A stretch of DNA of 56,354 bases from Actinomycetes bacterium (GCA_021831035.1 JAKBNL010000016.1:1-56354); one strand, 5' to 3'; shown: positions 16,595-25,265, counted from the first letter of the stretch. A program made the numbers and translations. The notes: generated by a model not told the origin, from the sequence alone.

Positions 16595-17527
16595 ATGAGT
16601 CGAGCGCCCCGGAGCCGGGTCGACCTGCTGGAGGAGATCACGCCCGACGTGACGCGCCTGTACGAGCGCCACCTCGAGTCGCCGCGCGACTGGTACCCCC
16701 ACGAGCAGATCGAGTGGGGTGAGGCCCGCGACTTCGCCGAGTACCCGTGGTCGCCGAGCGACTACCCGGTGGGCGAGGGGGTGCGCAGCTCGATCTACGT
16801 GAACCTGCTCACCGAGGACAACCTGCCCTACTACACCGACGCGATCCTGCGTCACGCGCCGACGGACCACCCCTTCCGCGACTGGACCTACCAGTGGACG
16901 ATGGAAGAGGCCCGCCACTCGATGGTGATGCGCGACTGGGTCCACGTCAGCCGGTGTCTCGACCCCACCGCCCTCGAGGACGGCCGGCGCGTCCAGATGG
17001 CCAAGGGCGAGGCGCCGCGGCCGGCGACCTTCGCCGACCTCATCGTCTACGTGGCCCTCCAGGAGCGGGCCACCCAGATCGCCCACCGCAACACCGGCGC
17101 GAAGCTACCCAAGGACGACAAGATGGGTCGCACCGTGCTCGGGCTGATCGCCGGGGACGAGACCAAGCACTACCTCTTCTATCGCGACCTGACCCGCGCG
17201 GCCTTCACGATCGACCCCTCGACGCTGATGATCGCCCTGACCCGCCAGGTGAGCACGTTCGCGATGCCGGGCACCGGTATCCCGAGTTTCACCCGCCACG
17301 CCGTGCGCATCGCCCGCGAGGGCATCTACGGCCTCGGTCAGTTCCTCTCGGACGTGTTGACCCCGGTGCTCGGGCTCTGGGACGTCGAGCACGTCGAGGG
17401 CCTCTCGCGCGAGGCCGAGGCCGCGCGCGAGGAACTCGTCTCGGTGCGGGCCCACCTGAGCGCCGCGGTGGAGCGCATGGCCGACCGGGCCGCCCAGCTG
17501 GCCGCGCGCACCGCCCCCGCCCACTAG
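16595..17527 (+). CDS. Soluble acyl-ACP desaturase
   Basis: A 310-aa ferritin-like di-iron desaturase of the plant stearoyl-ACP / mycobacterial DesA type, which desaturates acyl chains on carrier protein. The two iron motifs are E105-A-R-H108 (in TMEEARHS) and E189-T-K-H192 (in GDETKHY); TEDNLPYY supplies the first helix ligand. The ATG at 16595 follows a GGGGGGCGGG stretch and a TAAAGT box (16563-16568). It precedes an acyl-CoA ligase by 53 nt with its own promoter, so the two may work together in membrane lipid supply but are separately transcribed. Confidence 0.93.
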   Translation: MSRAPRSRVDLLEEITPDVTRLYERHLESPRDWYPHEQIEWGEARDFAEYPWSPSDYPVGEGVRSSIYVNLLTEDNLPYYTDAILRHAPTDHPFRDWTYQWTMEEARHSMVMRDWVHVSRCLDPTALEDGRRVQMAKGEAPRPATFADLIVYVALQERATQIAHRNTGAKLPKDDKMGRTVLGLIAGDETKHYLFYRDLTRAAFTIDPSTLMIALTRQVSTFAMPGTGIPSFTRHAVRIAREGIYGLGQFLSDVLTPVLGLWDVEHVEGLSREAEAAREELVSVRAHLSAAVERMADRAAQLAARTAPAH

Positions 17528-17552
17528 GACTTACCCAGGGGTACGCGCTCAC

Positions 17553-17575
17553 TAGGATGAGCGCATCATGGGGAG
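17553..17575 (+). promoter_or_regulatory. -10 box TAGGAT and RBS for the acyl-CoA ligase
   Basis: TAGGAT (17553-17558) is followed by GGGGAGG ahead of the GTG at 17581. An in-frame ATG at 17557 overlaps the -10 box, so the GTG is the better start. Confidence 0.5.
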
Positions 17576-17580
17576 GTCGT

Positions 17581-19260
17581 GTGCGGAGTCTGGCTGAGGC
17601 GCTCGCCGCGGTCACCGCGCCCGGCCAGCCCTTCGAGACGACCGAGGTCGAGCTCGACGGTGGCCCGGTCCGCCGGTTCGTCAACGCCCCGCCCACCCTG
17701 CGCGACGTCTTCGCCCCGGCCCGCGGGCTGGACGAGACCTTCCTCGTCTTCGAGGACGAGGAGTGGAGCTTCGCCCGGGTCATGGACGAGGTCGACGGCC
17801 TGGCCCACGCCCTCGTCCACCACTTCGGGGTCGCCAAGGGCGACCGGGTGGGGATCGCGATGCGCAACTACCCCGAGTGGGTCGTCGCCTTCGCGGCGAT
17901 CACCTCGATCGGGGCGATCTCGGTCTCTCTGAACGCGTGGTGGACCGAGCGCGAGCTGGCCTTCGCCGTCGCCGACGCCGGCCTGTCGGTCCTCATCGCC
18001 GACCCCGAGCGGGTCGAGCGGGCGCTCGGCCCGGCCGAGCGCGAGGGGGTCGCCGTCCTCGGGGCGCGCCTCGGGGACGAGGCGCCCGCCGGCGTCGAGC
18101 GCTGGGAGGACGTGGTCGTGCCCGGCCGGACGATGCCCGTGGTGGCGCTCGAGCCCGACGACGACGCGACGATCCTGTACACCTCGGGCACGACGGGCAT
18201 CCCCAAGGGGGCCGTCTCGACCCACCGGGCGATCTGCCAGGCCCTCATGGCCTTCGCCTCGGGGGGCACCGTGCAGGAGGCGCGCCGCGACACACCGGCG
18301 ACCGACGCCGAGCCGAGCGGACCGCAGTGCTTCATCCTCATCGTGCCGCTCTTCCACGTCACGGGGTGCGTGCCGGTCATGCTCTCGTGCTTCTTGTGGC
18401 ACTTCAAGCTCGTGATGATGTACAAGTGGGACGCCGAGCGGGCCCTGGAGCTCATCGAGCGTCACCGCGTCACGTCCTTCGTGGGGGTGCCGACCCAGTC
18501 GTGGGACCTCATGGAGTCGCCGAGCTTCGCGCGCTACGACACCTCGTCGCTGCGCTCGATCGGCGGCGGGGGAGCCCCGGCCCCGCCGACGCTCGTCGAG
18601 CGGGTCGACCGCACCTTCCGGGGGCGCCCCAACCTGGGCTACGGCATGACCGAGACGAACGCCTACGGTCCGGGCAACTACGGCGAGGAGTACGTCACGC
18701 ACCCGGCCTCGACCGGGCGGGTCCCCACGATCGTCACCGACGTCGAGATCCGCGACGAGACCGGTCGCGCGCTCGGCCCGGGCGAGCGCGGCGAGATCTG
18801 GCTGCGGTCGCCGACCCTGATCCGCGGCTACTGGAACAATCCCGCCGCGACCGACGAGGCGATCCAGCACGGCTGGCTGCGCACCGGCGACCTCGGGCGC
18901 GTCGACGACGAGGGCTTCCTCTACGTCGAGGACCGGGCGAAGGACATGATCCTGCGCGGGGGCGAGAACGTCTACTCGGCCGAGGTCGAGTCGGCCATCT
19001 ACGAGCACCCGGCCGTCTACGAGGCCGCGGTGGTCGGCCTCGCGCACGAGCGACTGGGCGAGGAGGTGGGGGCCGTGGTGATGGTGCGCGACGGCGACGA
19101 CCTCGACGGCGCGGAGCTGCGCGACTTCTTGGCCCAGCGCCTCGCGCCCTACATGGTGCCGACCCGCATCGCCATCACCCACGAGCCGCTGCCGCGCAAC
19201 CCCGCGGGCAAGTTCGTCAAGCGCGAGATGCGCGCGCGCTACTTCGACGCGACCGCCTGA
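17581..19260 (+). CDS. Fatty-acyl-CoA ligase (AMP-binding)
   Basis: A 559-aa class I adenylate-forming enzyme that activates a carboxylic acid with ATP and CoA. Motifs in order: ILYTSGTTGIPKGAV (ATP loop), YGMTETNAYG, RTGDLGRVDDEGF, the hinge KDMILRGGENVYSAEVE, and NPAGKFVKRE with the catalytic lysine near the C terminus. The GTG start is preferred over ATG 17557 because of the RBS and the overlapping -10 box. It is flanked by the acyl-ACP desaturase; substrate chain length is not determinable. Its last 22 nt overlap the 3' end of the convergent Nudix gene. Confidence 0.93.
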   Translation: MRSLAEALAAVTAPGQPFETTEVELDGGPVRRFVNAPPTLRDVFAPARGLDETFLVFEDEEWSFARVMDEVDGLAHALVHHFGVAKGDRVGIAMRNYPEWVVAFAAITSIGAISVSLNAWWTERELAFAVADAGLSVLIADPERVERALGPAEREGVAVLGARLGDEAPAGVERWEDVVVPGRTMPVVALEPDDDATILYTSGTTGIPKGAVSTHRAICQALMAFASGGTVQEARRDTPATDAEPSGPQCFILIVPLFHVTGCVPVMLSCFLWHFKLVMMYKWDAERALELIERHRVTSFVGVPTQSWDLMESPSFARYDTSSLRSIGGGGAPAPPTLVERVDRTFRGRPNLGYGMTETNAYGPGNYGEEYVTHPASTGRVPTIVTDVEIRDETGRALGPGERGEIWLRSPTLIRGYWNNPAATDEAIQHGWLRTGDLGRVDDEGFLYVEDRAKDMILRGGENVYSAEVESAIYEHPAVYEAAVVGLAHERLGEEVGAVVMVRDGDDLDGAELRDFLAQRLAPYMVPTRIAITHEPLPRNPAGKFVKREMRARYFDATA

Positions 19261-19658
19261 AGGGCGCGTCGGGCGAAGTCGGCCACGTTGACCCCGTCGA
19301 GCTCGGACAGGGCGAACCAGTGCGCCCGGTCGGTGGTGCCGTCGACCTCGTGACGCAGTGCGCCCTCGCCGGCGCGCACGCGGTAGATGATCCGCACCGC
19401 GTGGACCCGGTCGCCGTTGGGCCGGCGGCGCACGTCGGACAAGACGTCGACCAGGACGGGGTCGTGAGCCGAGAGCCCCGTCTCCTCCTCGAACTCCCGG
19501 GTCAGGGCCTCGACGGGGCTCTCGGCGAAGTCGAGGCCCCCGCCGGGCAGCCACCACAGGGGCGGGTCGATCAGGGGGCTCGAGGAGCGCACGAGCAGGA
19601 CGCGGTCGTCGCGCAGCGCCACGCCGTAGGCGCGCACGGTGGTGGGCGTGCGGCTCAC
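19239..19658 (-). CDS. Nudix hydrolase
   Basis: A 139-aa Nudix hydrolase that cleaves a nucleoside diphosphate linked to another moiety. The full Nudix box GGLDFAESPVEALTREFEEE followed by TGL fits GX5EX7REUXEEXGU. An LPGGG segment precedes it. The GTG start at 19658 gives a normal family length; the 489-aa open frame is an artefact. The stop lies inside the convergent acyl-CoA ligase gene. The substrate is unknown. Confidence 0.88.
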   Translation of the reverse strand: MSRTPTTVRAYGVALRDDRVLLVRSSSPLIDPPLWWLPGGGLDFAESPVEALTREFEEETGLSAHDPVLVDVLSDVRRRPNGDRVHAVRIIYRVRAGEGALRHEVDGTTDRAHWFALSELDGVNVADFARRALQAVASK

Positions 19659-19693
19659 CGGCCGGCCCCCCGGGCGTCGCGCCGGCCGGCCAC

Positions 19694-21172
19694 TCAGCGC
19701 GTCCGGGGGAACCCGAGGTCGATCTGGGACTCCGAGGGCTGGGGCCAGCGGGTCGTGACGACCTTGGCGCGGGTGTAGAACGCGAACCCCTCGGGGCCGT
19801 AGATGTGGGCGTGGCCGAAGAGGGAGTTCTTCCACCCCCCGAAGGAGTACGAGGAGATGGGCACCGGGATGGGCACGTTGACCCCGATCATCCCGACGCT
19901 CACCGCCCGGGTGAAGAGGCGCGCGGCGTTGCCGTCGCGGGTGAAGATCGCCACGCCGTTGCCGTAGGGGTTGGCGTTGACGAGCGCGACCGCCTCGTCG
20001 AAGCTCGACGCGCGCGCCACCCCGAGGACCGGGCCGAATATCTCGTCGTCGTAGCAGCGCATCCCCGGGGCGACCCCGTCGAGCAGTGTCGGTCCGGCGA
20101 AGAAGCCCGGGCCCGAGGCCGTCGTGCGCCCGTCGCGAACTACCCGCGCCCCCTCGCCGGCCGCTCCCTCGACGTAGGCGAGCACGCGGTCGCGGTGGGT
20201 CGCCGTGATGAGCGGACCGAAGTCGCTCGCGGGGTCGTCGCCCGGTCCCACCCGCAGCGCGTCGACCCGCGCGGCGATGCGCTCGACGAGCTCGTCGGCG
20301 ACCTCGCCCACCGCGACCACCACGCTGATCGCCATGCACCGCTCCCCGGCCGAGCCGAACCCCGCCGAGACCGCCGCGTCGCCGGCGACGTCGAGGTCGG
20401 CGTCGGCCAGGACGACCATGTGGTTCTTCGCACCGCCGAGGGCCTGGACGGGTTTGCCCGCGCGGCTGGCCGTCTCGTGGACCAGGCGCGCGACCGGGGT
20501 CGAGCCCACGAAGCTGACGCCGTCGACCCCGGGGTGCTCGAGCAGGGCCGCGACCGTCGTGGCGTCGCCCTGGAGGACGTTGAAGACGCCCTCGGGCAGG
20601 CCGGCCTCGACCATCAGCTCGGCCAGGCGGACCGAGGGGGAGGGGTCGCGCTCGGAGGGCTTGAGCACGACGGCGTTGCCGCTGGCCAGCGCGTTGGCGG
20701 CCATCCACAGCGGCACCATCACCGGGAAGTTGAACGGCGTGATCGCGGCGACGACCCCGAGCGGCTGGCGCAGGCTGTGGACGTCGACGCCGTCGGCGAC
20801 CTGGTCGGAGAACTCACCCTTGAGGTGCTCGATCAGCCCGCAGGCGTACTCGACGTTCTCGATGCCCCGGGCGATCTCTCCGCGGGCGTCGGCGAGGGTC
20901 TTGCCGTGCTCGGCGGTGACGATCGCGGCCAGCTCGTCGGTGTGGCGCACGAGCAGCTCACGCAGGCCGAAGAGCACGTTGGTGCGCCGCGACAGCGAGG
21001 TGGCGGCCCAGCGCTCGGCCCCCGCGCGCGCCGCGGCGACCACCCGGTCGACGGTCGCGGCGTCGGGCACGGGGACCGCACCGGTCTGCTCACCGGTGGC
21101 GGGGTTGAAGACCGGGGAGCGGCCGGGCTCTTCGAGCCGGCGGCCGTTGACGACGTGGGGGATCGTGCGCAT
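19694..21172 (-). CDS. mmsA: CoA-acylating methylmalonate-semialdehyde dehydrogenase
   Basis: A 492-aa aldehyde dehydrogenase of the MmsA group, which converts methylmalonate semialdehyde to propionyl-CoA in valine and inositol breakdown. It shows the MmsA-typical ITPFNFPVMVPLWM, LKPSERDPS, GVSFVGSTPVARLV, a QALGGAKNHMVV region where other ALDHs carry a catalytic Glu, nucleophile Cys in GSAGERCMAIS, and the SYSFGGWKNSLFG and FYTRAKVVTTRW end. The ATG at 21172 is preceded by a minus-strand TAGATT box near 21200-21195. It stands alone, without mmsB. Confidence 0.92.
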   Translation of the reverse strand: MRTIPHVVNGRRLEEPGRSPVFNPATGEQTGAVPVPDAATVDRVVAAARAGAERWAATSLSRRTNVLFGLRELLVRHTDELAAIVTAEHGKTLADARGEIARGIENVEYACGLIEHLKGEFSDQVADGVDVHSLRQPLGVVAAITPFNFPVMVPLWMAANALASGNAVVLKPSERDPSPSVRLAELMVEAGLPEGVFNVLQGDATTVAALLEHPGVDGVSFVGSTPVARLVHETASRAGKPVQALGGAKNHMVVLADADLDVAGDAAVSAGFGSAGERCMAISVVVAVGEVADELVERIAARVDALRVGPGDDPASDFGPLITATHRDRVLAYVEGAAGEGARVVRDGRTTASGPGFFAGPTLLDGVAPGMRCYDDEIFGPVLGVARASSFDEAVALVNANPYGNGVAIFTRDGNAARLFTRAVSVGMIGVNVPIPVPISSYSFGGWKNSLFGHAHIYGPEGFAFYTRAKVVTTRWPQPSESQIDLGFPRTR

Positions 21173-21222
21173 GGGACCTCGCTTCCTGCGCCAAATCTAC
21201 CGGCCGCCCTCGGGCGGGCCGA

Positions 21223-21228
21223 TAGGGT
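21223..21228 (+). promoter_or_regulatory. -10 box TAGGGT, leaderless arfB
   Basis: TAGGGT ends 6 nt before the ATG at 21235, so transcription would start at or next to the start codon. No Shine-Dalgarno sequence is visible, which fits a leaderless mRNA. Confidence 0.5.
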
Positions 21229-21234
21229 GAGGCG

Positions 21235-21699
21235 ATGGCGCCCCGGCGCGGCGACCCCGTCGACCCCCGGCCCCGCGTGAGGGTCGACGCGACCGGCGAC
21301 CTCGTCCTCGGGGACCGGGCCGTGATCCCGGCCGGGGAGTTCGAGGTGCGCACGACGACCTCGGGCGGGCCCGGTGGCCAGCACGCCAACCGATCGATGA
21401 CCAAGGTCGTGGTGAGCCTGCGCGTCGCCGACTCCTCGCTCGACCCGGCCTCGCGGTCGAGGGTCGAGGCCCGACTGGGCCCGGTGGTGCGCGCCAGCGC
21501 GAGCCGCTTCCGCAGCCGGGCGCAGAACCACGAGGCCGCTCTCGTCCAGCTGGGCGCGCGACTGCTCACGGCGATGACCCCGCGCGCGCCGCGCCGCGCG
21601 ACCCGCCCGACGCGGGCCTCGGTCGAGCGCCGACTGGAGGACAAGCGGGCCCGCGCGCGGACCAAGACCACCCGACGGGGCCCCGAGCGGGAGGCCTAG
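21235..21699 (+). CDS. arfB: ArfB-type peptidyl-tRNA hydrolase (ribosome rescue)
   Basis: A 154-aa protein with the RF-1 catalytic fold: VIPAGEFEVRTTTSGGPGGQHANRS contains the GGQ that hydrolyses peptidyl-tRNA, and the C-terminal tail (RRLEDKRARARTKTTRRG) is the basic, unstructured tail that ArfB inserts into the mRNA channel of stalled ribosomes. Length is normal for the family. Apparently leaderless. The TAG at 21697-21699 lies in the left CTAG target copy of the 159-bp element and would have overlapped the convergent surE stop before that insertion. Confidence 0.92.
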   Translation: MAPRRGDPVDPRPRVRVDATGDLVLGDRAVIPAGEFEVRTTTSGGPGGQHANRSMTKVVVSLRVADSSLDPASRSRVEARLGPVVRASASRFRSRAQNHEAALVQLGARLLTAMTPRAPRRATRPTRASVERRLEDKRARARTKTTRRGPEREA

Positions 21700-21858
21700 G
21701 AGACTGATGGATTAGTCGCTTTGGGATTACTCACCCAAAGCGACGGAGTGGACCAACGCGCTGTAGCGCTCTAAGACGGCTTCCAATCGTCCTTGAGATC
21801 AAATCAGTCCAACAAGAATCGCGCACCCACTTCTCGATGTGGATTGTTCAACAGTCTC
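21700..21858. mobile_element. 159-bp MITE-like element flanked by CTAG duplication
   Basis: The element is bounded by the perfect inverted 12-mers CCTAGGAGACTG (21695-21706) and CAGTCTCCTAGG (21852-21863). Read as a transposon, the outer CTAG on each side (21696-21699, 21859-21862) is a 4-bp target duplication and the terminal inverted repeats start GAGACTG, continuing imperfectly (GAGACTGATGGATTAGTC against GAGACTGTTGAACAATCC). The interior is A+T-richer than its surroundings, has no ORF, and holds a strong hairpin. Target CTAG and ends of this kind fit IS5-like (YTAR target) elements; the parent family is not proven. Confidence 0.8.
21715..21744. terminator. Strong hairpin inside the MITE
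   Basis: GTCGCTTTGGG (21715-21725) and CCCAAAGCGAC (21734-21744) are a perfect 11-bp inverted repeat with an 8-nt loop. Lying between two convergent genes, it may act as a bidirectional terminator, although no long T run follows. Confidence 0.55.
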
Positions 21859-22707
21859 CTAGGGCTGGCGCAGGTGGGCGTCGATGACCCGCAGGGCGGC
21901 CTCGACCGTCGCGTCGAGTCCGGGGTCGGTGTCCTCGTGGGGGCCGCGCAGCGGGGTCAGGGTCGCGTAGCCCGCGACGAGCAGGGCACCGTCCTCGTCG
22001 GGCTCCTCGTCCGAGACGTCGCCCAGCGAGGGCGTGGCCGCGCCGAGGCGCAGCGGGAGCTCTCCCTCGTCGGCCAGGGGTCGTCCCCCCGCGCGCGGCC
22101 CGGCCGCCTTCACGATCCCCGCGGTCGATACTCGGGCCCGGCGCACACCCCTTAGCTGCTCGCGCGCGAGGTTCGGCACGTTCAGGTTGAACACGGTGCG
22201 CCCCGGCGCCGCGACCAGCTCCTCGAGGACCTCCACGCACACCGCGGCGGCCGTGTCGTAGTGGACGTGCTCGCCCCACTGGACGGAGACGGCGATCCCC
22301 GAGAGCCCGAGCTGAGCCCCGGTCAAGACGGCGCCCACGGTCCCCGAGTGCAGGACGCTGCGCCCGACGTTGGCCCCGGCGTTGATCCCCGAGACGATGA
22401 CGTCGGGCACGAGGTCGAACGCCCCGAGGGCGCCCATGATCGCGCACAGGGCCGGCGGGGCGTCGAGGCCGTAGGCCGGCAGGCTCGGCGCGCCCTCGAC
22501 GCGGTGGCGGCGGTACGACACGGTCGGCTGGGCGAAGACGTCGCCGACGGCGGCCGACATGCCCGAGTAGTTACGGTCCGGGGCGACCACGATCGCCGCG
22601 CGCTCCTGGCCGCCGGGGGCGCCCGCGACCCACTCCTCGACCGCGTGGGCCAGCACGGCGAGCCCGCGCGCCCCGACGCCGTCGTCGTTCGTGAGCAGGA
22701 GTCGCAT
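21859..22707 (-). CDS. surE: 5'/3'-nucleotidase SurE
   Basis: A 282-aa SurE metal-dependent nucleotidase. The N-terminal LLLTNDDGVGARGL has the metal-binding Asp pair, then VVAPDRNYSGMSAA, VIVSGINAGANVGRSVLHSGTVGAV with Asn and Ser active-site residues, and GLSGIAVS. The ATG at 22707 lies 7 nt after a minus-strand TAGGGT box (22720-22715), so the mRNA is probably leaderless. The stop lies in the right CTAG copy of the MITE. It is divergent from the aldose epimerase gene. Confidence 0.93.
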   Translation of the reverse strand: MRLLLTNDDGVGARGLAVLAHAVEEWVAGAPGGQERAAIVVAPDRNYSGMSAAVGDVFAQPTVSYRRHRVEGAPSLPAYGLDAPPALCAIMGALGAFDLVPDVIVSGINAGANVGRSVLHSGTVGAVLTGAQLGLSGIAVSVQWGEHVHYDTAAAVCVEVLEELVAAPGRTVFNLNVPNLAREQLRGVRRARVSTAGIVKAAGPRAGGRPLADEGELPLRLGAATPSLGDVSDEEPDEDGALLVAGYATLTPLRGPHEDTDPGLDATVEAALRVIDAHLRQP

Positions 22708-22714
22708 CCCCTCG

Positions 22715-22720
22715 ACCCTA
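22715..22720 (-). promoter_or_regulatory. -10 box TAGGGT, leaderless surE
   Basis: Minus-strand TAGGGT ends 7 nt before the surE ATG. The plus strand of the same intergenic region holds GTAAGTTAC, a possible promoter part for the divergent epimerase gene. Confidence 0.45.
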
Positions 22721-22764
22721 ACTGTCGTAAGTTACGGGCCGGTGTGGGACTCTGGAAGGGCGTG

Positions 22765-23676
22765 ATGCTGCCGACGGGTGAACAGATAGCGATCGCCCAC
22801 GGCGATCAGCGCGCGGTCGTGGCCGAGGTGGGGGCGACGCTGCGGACCTACGTCAAGGGCGGGGTGCCCGTGGTGGAGGGCTTCGCGGCCGACGAGGTCG
22901 CGACCCACGCCCGGGGCCAGGTGCTCTACCCGTGGCCCAACCGCATGGGTGACGGCGAGTGGACCTTCTCGGGGCGGGCCGCGCGCGCCGCGGTCGACGA
23001 CGTCCCCCACGCCACGGCCTCCCACGGGCTGGTGCGCTTCCGCCCGTTCCGGATCGAGGCGGTGAACCAGAACCGCTGCGTGCTCACCCTGACCCTGCAC
23101 CCCACGCCCGCCTACCCCTTCGCCACCGAGTTGACCGTCGCCTACCACCTGGGCTCGCTCGGTCTGACCGTGACCACGACGGTGACCAACCGCGACGAGG
23201 TGCCGGTGCCCTTCGGGGTGGGCTTCCACCCCTACCTAGCCGTCACGACCCCGACGATCGAGGGCGCCCAGCTCGAGGTGCCCGCGCGGGCCTACGTGGC
23301 GGTGAACGACCGGCGCCTGCCCACCGGTGAGATCCTGCCCGTGGCCGGCCACGCCCTCGACTTCTCCCGGCGCAAGTCGGTGAACGGCCACGAGCTCGAC
23401 GTCACCTTCACCGAACTGGCCCGTGACGACTCGGGGCTCGCCGTCGCGGTGCTCGAGGACTCGACCGGGGGAACGGTCGAGTTGAGCGTGGACCGCACGT
23501 TCCCCTACCTCCAGGTCTTCACCGGCGACACCCTCGAGCGCGGGCGGCGGCGCACGGCCGTCGCGATCGAGCCGATGACGTGCCCACCCGACGCGCTGCG
23601 CTCGGGCAAGGACGTGGTCGTGCTCGAGCCGGGCCAGCACTGGGCCGGCTCGTGGCGGCTCCGGCGGCTCGCGTGA
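22765..23676 (+). CDS. Aldose 1-epimerase
   Basis: A 303-aa galactose mutarotase-like protein that interconverts alpha and beta anomers. Substrate residues are visible: YPWPNRMGDGEW (Asn-Arg), ATASHGLVRF (His), VGFHPYL (catalytic His), and a C-terminal AIEPMTCPPDAL with the catalytic Glu. The ATG at 22765 follows GGAAGGG (22754-22760). The next gene (SDR) overlaps its TGA in GTGA, so they are co-transcribed and coupled, pointing to a role in sugar handling. Confidence 0.9.
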   Translation: MLPTGEQIAIAHGDQRAVVAEVGATLRTYVKGGVPVVEGFAADEVATHARGQVLYPWPNRMGDGEWTFSGRAARAAVDDVPHATASHGLVRFRPFRIEAVNQNRCVLTLTLHPTPAYPFATELTVAYHLGSLGLTVTTTVTNRDEVPVPFGVGFHPYLAVTTPTIEGAQLEVPARAYVAVNDRRLPTGEILPVAGHALDFSRRKSVNGHELDVTFTELARDDSGLAVAVLEDSTGGTVELSVDRTFPYLQVFTGDTLERGRRRTAVAIEPMTCPPDALRSGKDVVVLEPGQHWAGSWRLRRLA

Positions 23677-24389
23677 GCGTCGTCCTGGTCACCGGCTCGA
23701 CGAGCGGCATCGGTGAGGCGACCGCGCGCCGCTTCGCCGCCCGGGGCGACCTGGTGGTCCTCAACTCCGCGCGCAGCCCCGAGGCCGGTGAGCGGCTCGC
23801 GGCCGAGCTGCCCGGGGCCATCTACGTCCAGGCCGACCTCGCGCGTGAGGAGGGGGTGGCCGAGCTCCTCGACGCGGTGCGCGAGCGACACGGACGCCTC
23901 GACGTTCTCGTCAACAACGCGGCCACCACCCGACGCATCGACCACCGGGACTTCGCCGCGGCGAATCGCGCGGTGTGGCGCGAGATCTTCGAGCTGAACG
24001 TCTTCGCCACGTTCGAGCTCACCACGGCGGCGCTCGACCTGCTGGCCGCGGGCGGCGGAGCGGTCGTGAACGTCTCGTCGCACGCCGGCGAGCGCACCGC
24101 CGGCTCGTCGATCCCCTACGCCGCCTCGAAGGCCGCGCTCAACCACGTGACGCGTCTGCTCGCGCGCGTGGTCGGTCCCGAGGTCCGGGTGAACGCCGTC
24201 GCGCCGGGGTTCACCGCGACGCCGTGGACGGCCGACTGGGACGGTGCGCGCGAGTACGTCGAGCGTCACGCGCCCCTGCGTCGGGTGGCGACGCCCGACG
24301 ACGTCGCCGGCGCGATCCTCGCACTCGTGGACGCCCCCTACGTCACCGGTCAGGTGCTCGCGGTCGACGGCGGGCTCTCGACGACCTGA
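23673..24389 (+). CDS. Short-chain dehydrogenase/reductase
   Basis: A 238-aa classical SDR. TGSTSGIGEA is the NAD(P) glycine motif, NNAAT is the NNAG equivalent, and the catalytic Ser-Tyr-Lys are in VNVSSHAG and IPYAASKAAL; the GQVLAVDGGLS end is typical. The GTG at 23673 overlaps the epimerase TGA. The substrate is unknown; coupling to an aldose epimerase hints at a sugar dehydrogenase (inference). The last 40 nt overlap the 3' end of the convergent DUF2236 gene. Confidence 0.9.
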   Translation: MSVVLVTGSTSGIGEATARRFAARGDLVVLNSARSPEAGERLAAELPGAIYVQADLAREEGVAELLDAVRERHGRLDVLVNNAATTRRIDHRDFAAANRAVWREIFELNVFATFELTTAALDLLAAGGGAVVNVSSHAGERTAGSSIPYAASKAALNHVTRLLARVVGPEVRVNAVAPGFTATPWTADWDGAREYVERHAPLRRVATPDDVAGAILALVDAPYVTGQVLAVDGGLSTT

Positions 24390-25246
24390 GGCGCCGCCGG
24401 CGGCAGCACGGTGCGCACCACGGCGGCGACGAGCCGTGCGACGCGGAGCGCCGCGCCGTCGCGCCACGACGGGCGCGGCGCGCCGAGCAGGCGGCGCTCG
24501 GGCCGGTCGACCAGGGCGAGGGCCGCGCGCACGATCACCCGGTACGCGAGGCGGGCGACGGGTCCGAGGCTGACCCCGCGGGCGAGGAAGTCCCGGGCCT
24601 CGCGCGCCGCGCCCGAGAGGCGCAGCTCGGGCCGGTACGACGCGAGCCGGGCCGTGAGCTCGGCCGCGGTGGTGGGGGGGTCGAGGACACCGAGGTCGCG
24701 CGCCGCCCGGGCGACCTCGGCCACGTAGCGGTCGGCGTCGGCGTCGGAGACGGGGTAGCGACCCAGGCGCCGGTAGGCGGCGAGGAACATCGACACCTCG
24801 GCGCAGTGGACGAAGGCGAGCAGGTGGGGATCTCGGGCGTCGTAGGGGCGGCCGTCGTCGGCGGTGCCGTGGACGAAGCCGTGCACGAAGCGCACCCGCT
24901 CGAGCGCCGCCTCGGCGGTCGCGGTCGAGCCGTAGGTCGTGGCGCTGATGAAGTGGGCCGTCTGCAGGAGCCGCCCGAAGGGGTCCTCCCGGTAGCGCGA
25001 GTGGTCGGCGACCCCGGCCATGGCCAGGGGGTGGAGCATCTGGACGAAGAGGGAGGCGACCCCGCCCACGAGCATCGAGCCGAGGTCGCCGTGCACGACG
25101 CGCGCGACGCCGTCGACGGGGGAGTAGGCGGCCCCCGGGTCGTCACAGCGCGGTGGGGGGTCCTCGACGAGACCGGCGGCCCGTCGGATGGCCTGTCCGG
25201 CGAGGGCGCGCGCGCGCTCGGCGAGGACGCGGGGGGGCGTCGTCAT
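24350..25246 (-). CDS. DUF2236 (MpaB/Lcp-like) protein, second copy
   Basis: A 298-aa protein with complete family features: VASLFVQMLHPLAMAGVADHS, FGRLLQTAHFISATTYGS, RVRFVHGFVHG, then YDARDPHLLAFVHCAEV with the His that the other copy (8657-9475) lacks. DUF2236 proteins are predicted haem oxygenases related to latex-clearing protein and MpaB. The ATG at 25246 lies 9 nt after a minus-strand TAGGGT box shared as a palindrome with the divergent clpS promoter. Confidence 0.87.
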   Translation of the reverse strand: MTTPPRVLAERARALAGQAIRRAAGLVEDPPPRCDDPGAAYSPVDGVARVVHGDLGSMLVGGVASLFVQMLHPLAMAGVADHSRYREDPFGRLLQTAHFISATTYGSTATAEAALERVRFVHGFVHGTADDGRPYDARDPHLLAFVHCAEVSMFLAAYRRLGRYPVSDADADRYVAEVARAARDLGVLDPPTTAAELTARLASYRPELRLSGAAREARDFLARGVSLGPVARLAYRVIVRAALALVDRPERRLLGAPRPSWRDGAALRVARLVAAVVRTVLPPAAPQVVESPPSTAST

Positions 25247-25255
25247 GGCGCCCCC

Positions 25256-25265
25256 ACCCTAGGGT
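25256..25265. promoter_or_regulatory. Palindromic shared -10 box, DUF2236/clpS
   Basis: ACCCTAGGGT is a perfect palindrome giving TAGGGT on both strands. It would serve the minus-strand DUF2236 gene (start 9 nt away) and the plus-strand clpS gene (start at 25307, with a leader of about 35 nt). Simultaneous use of both promoters should be mutually exclusive. Confidence 0.45.

Noticed and set aside
17557..17580. ATG 17557 as start of the acyl-CoA ligase
   Set aside because: It overlaps the TAGGAT -10 box, while GTG 17581 has a good GGGGAGG site.
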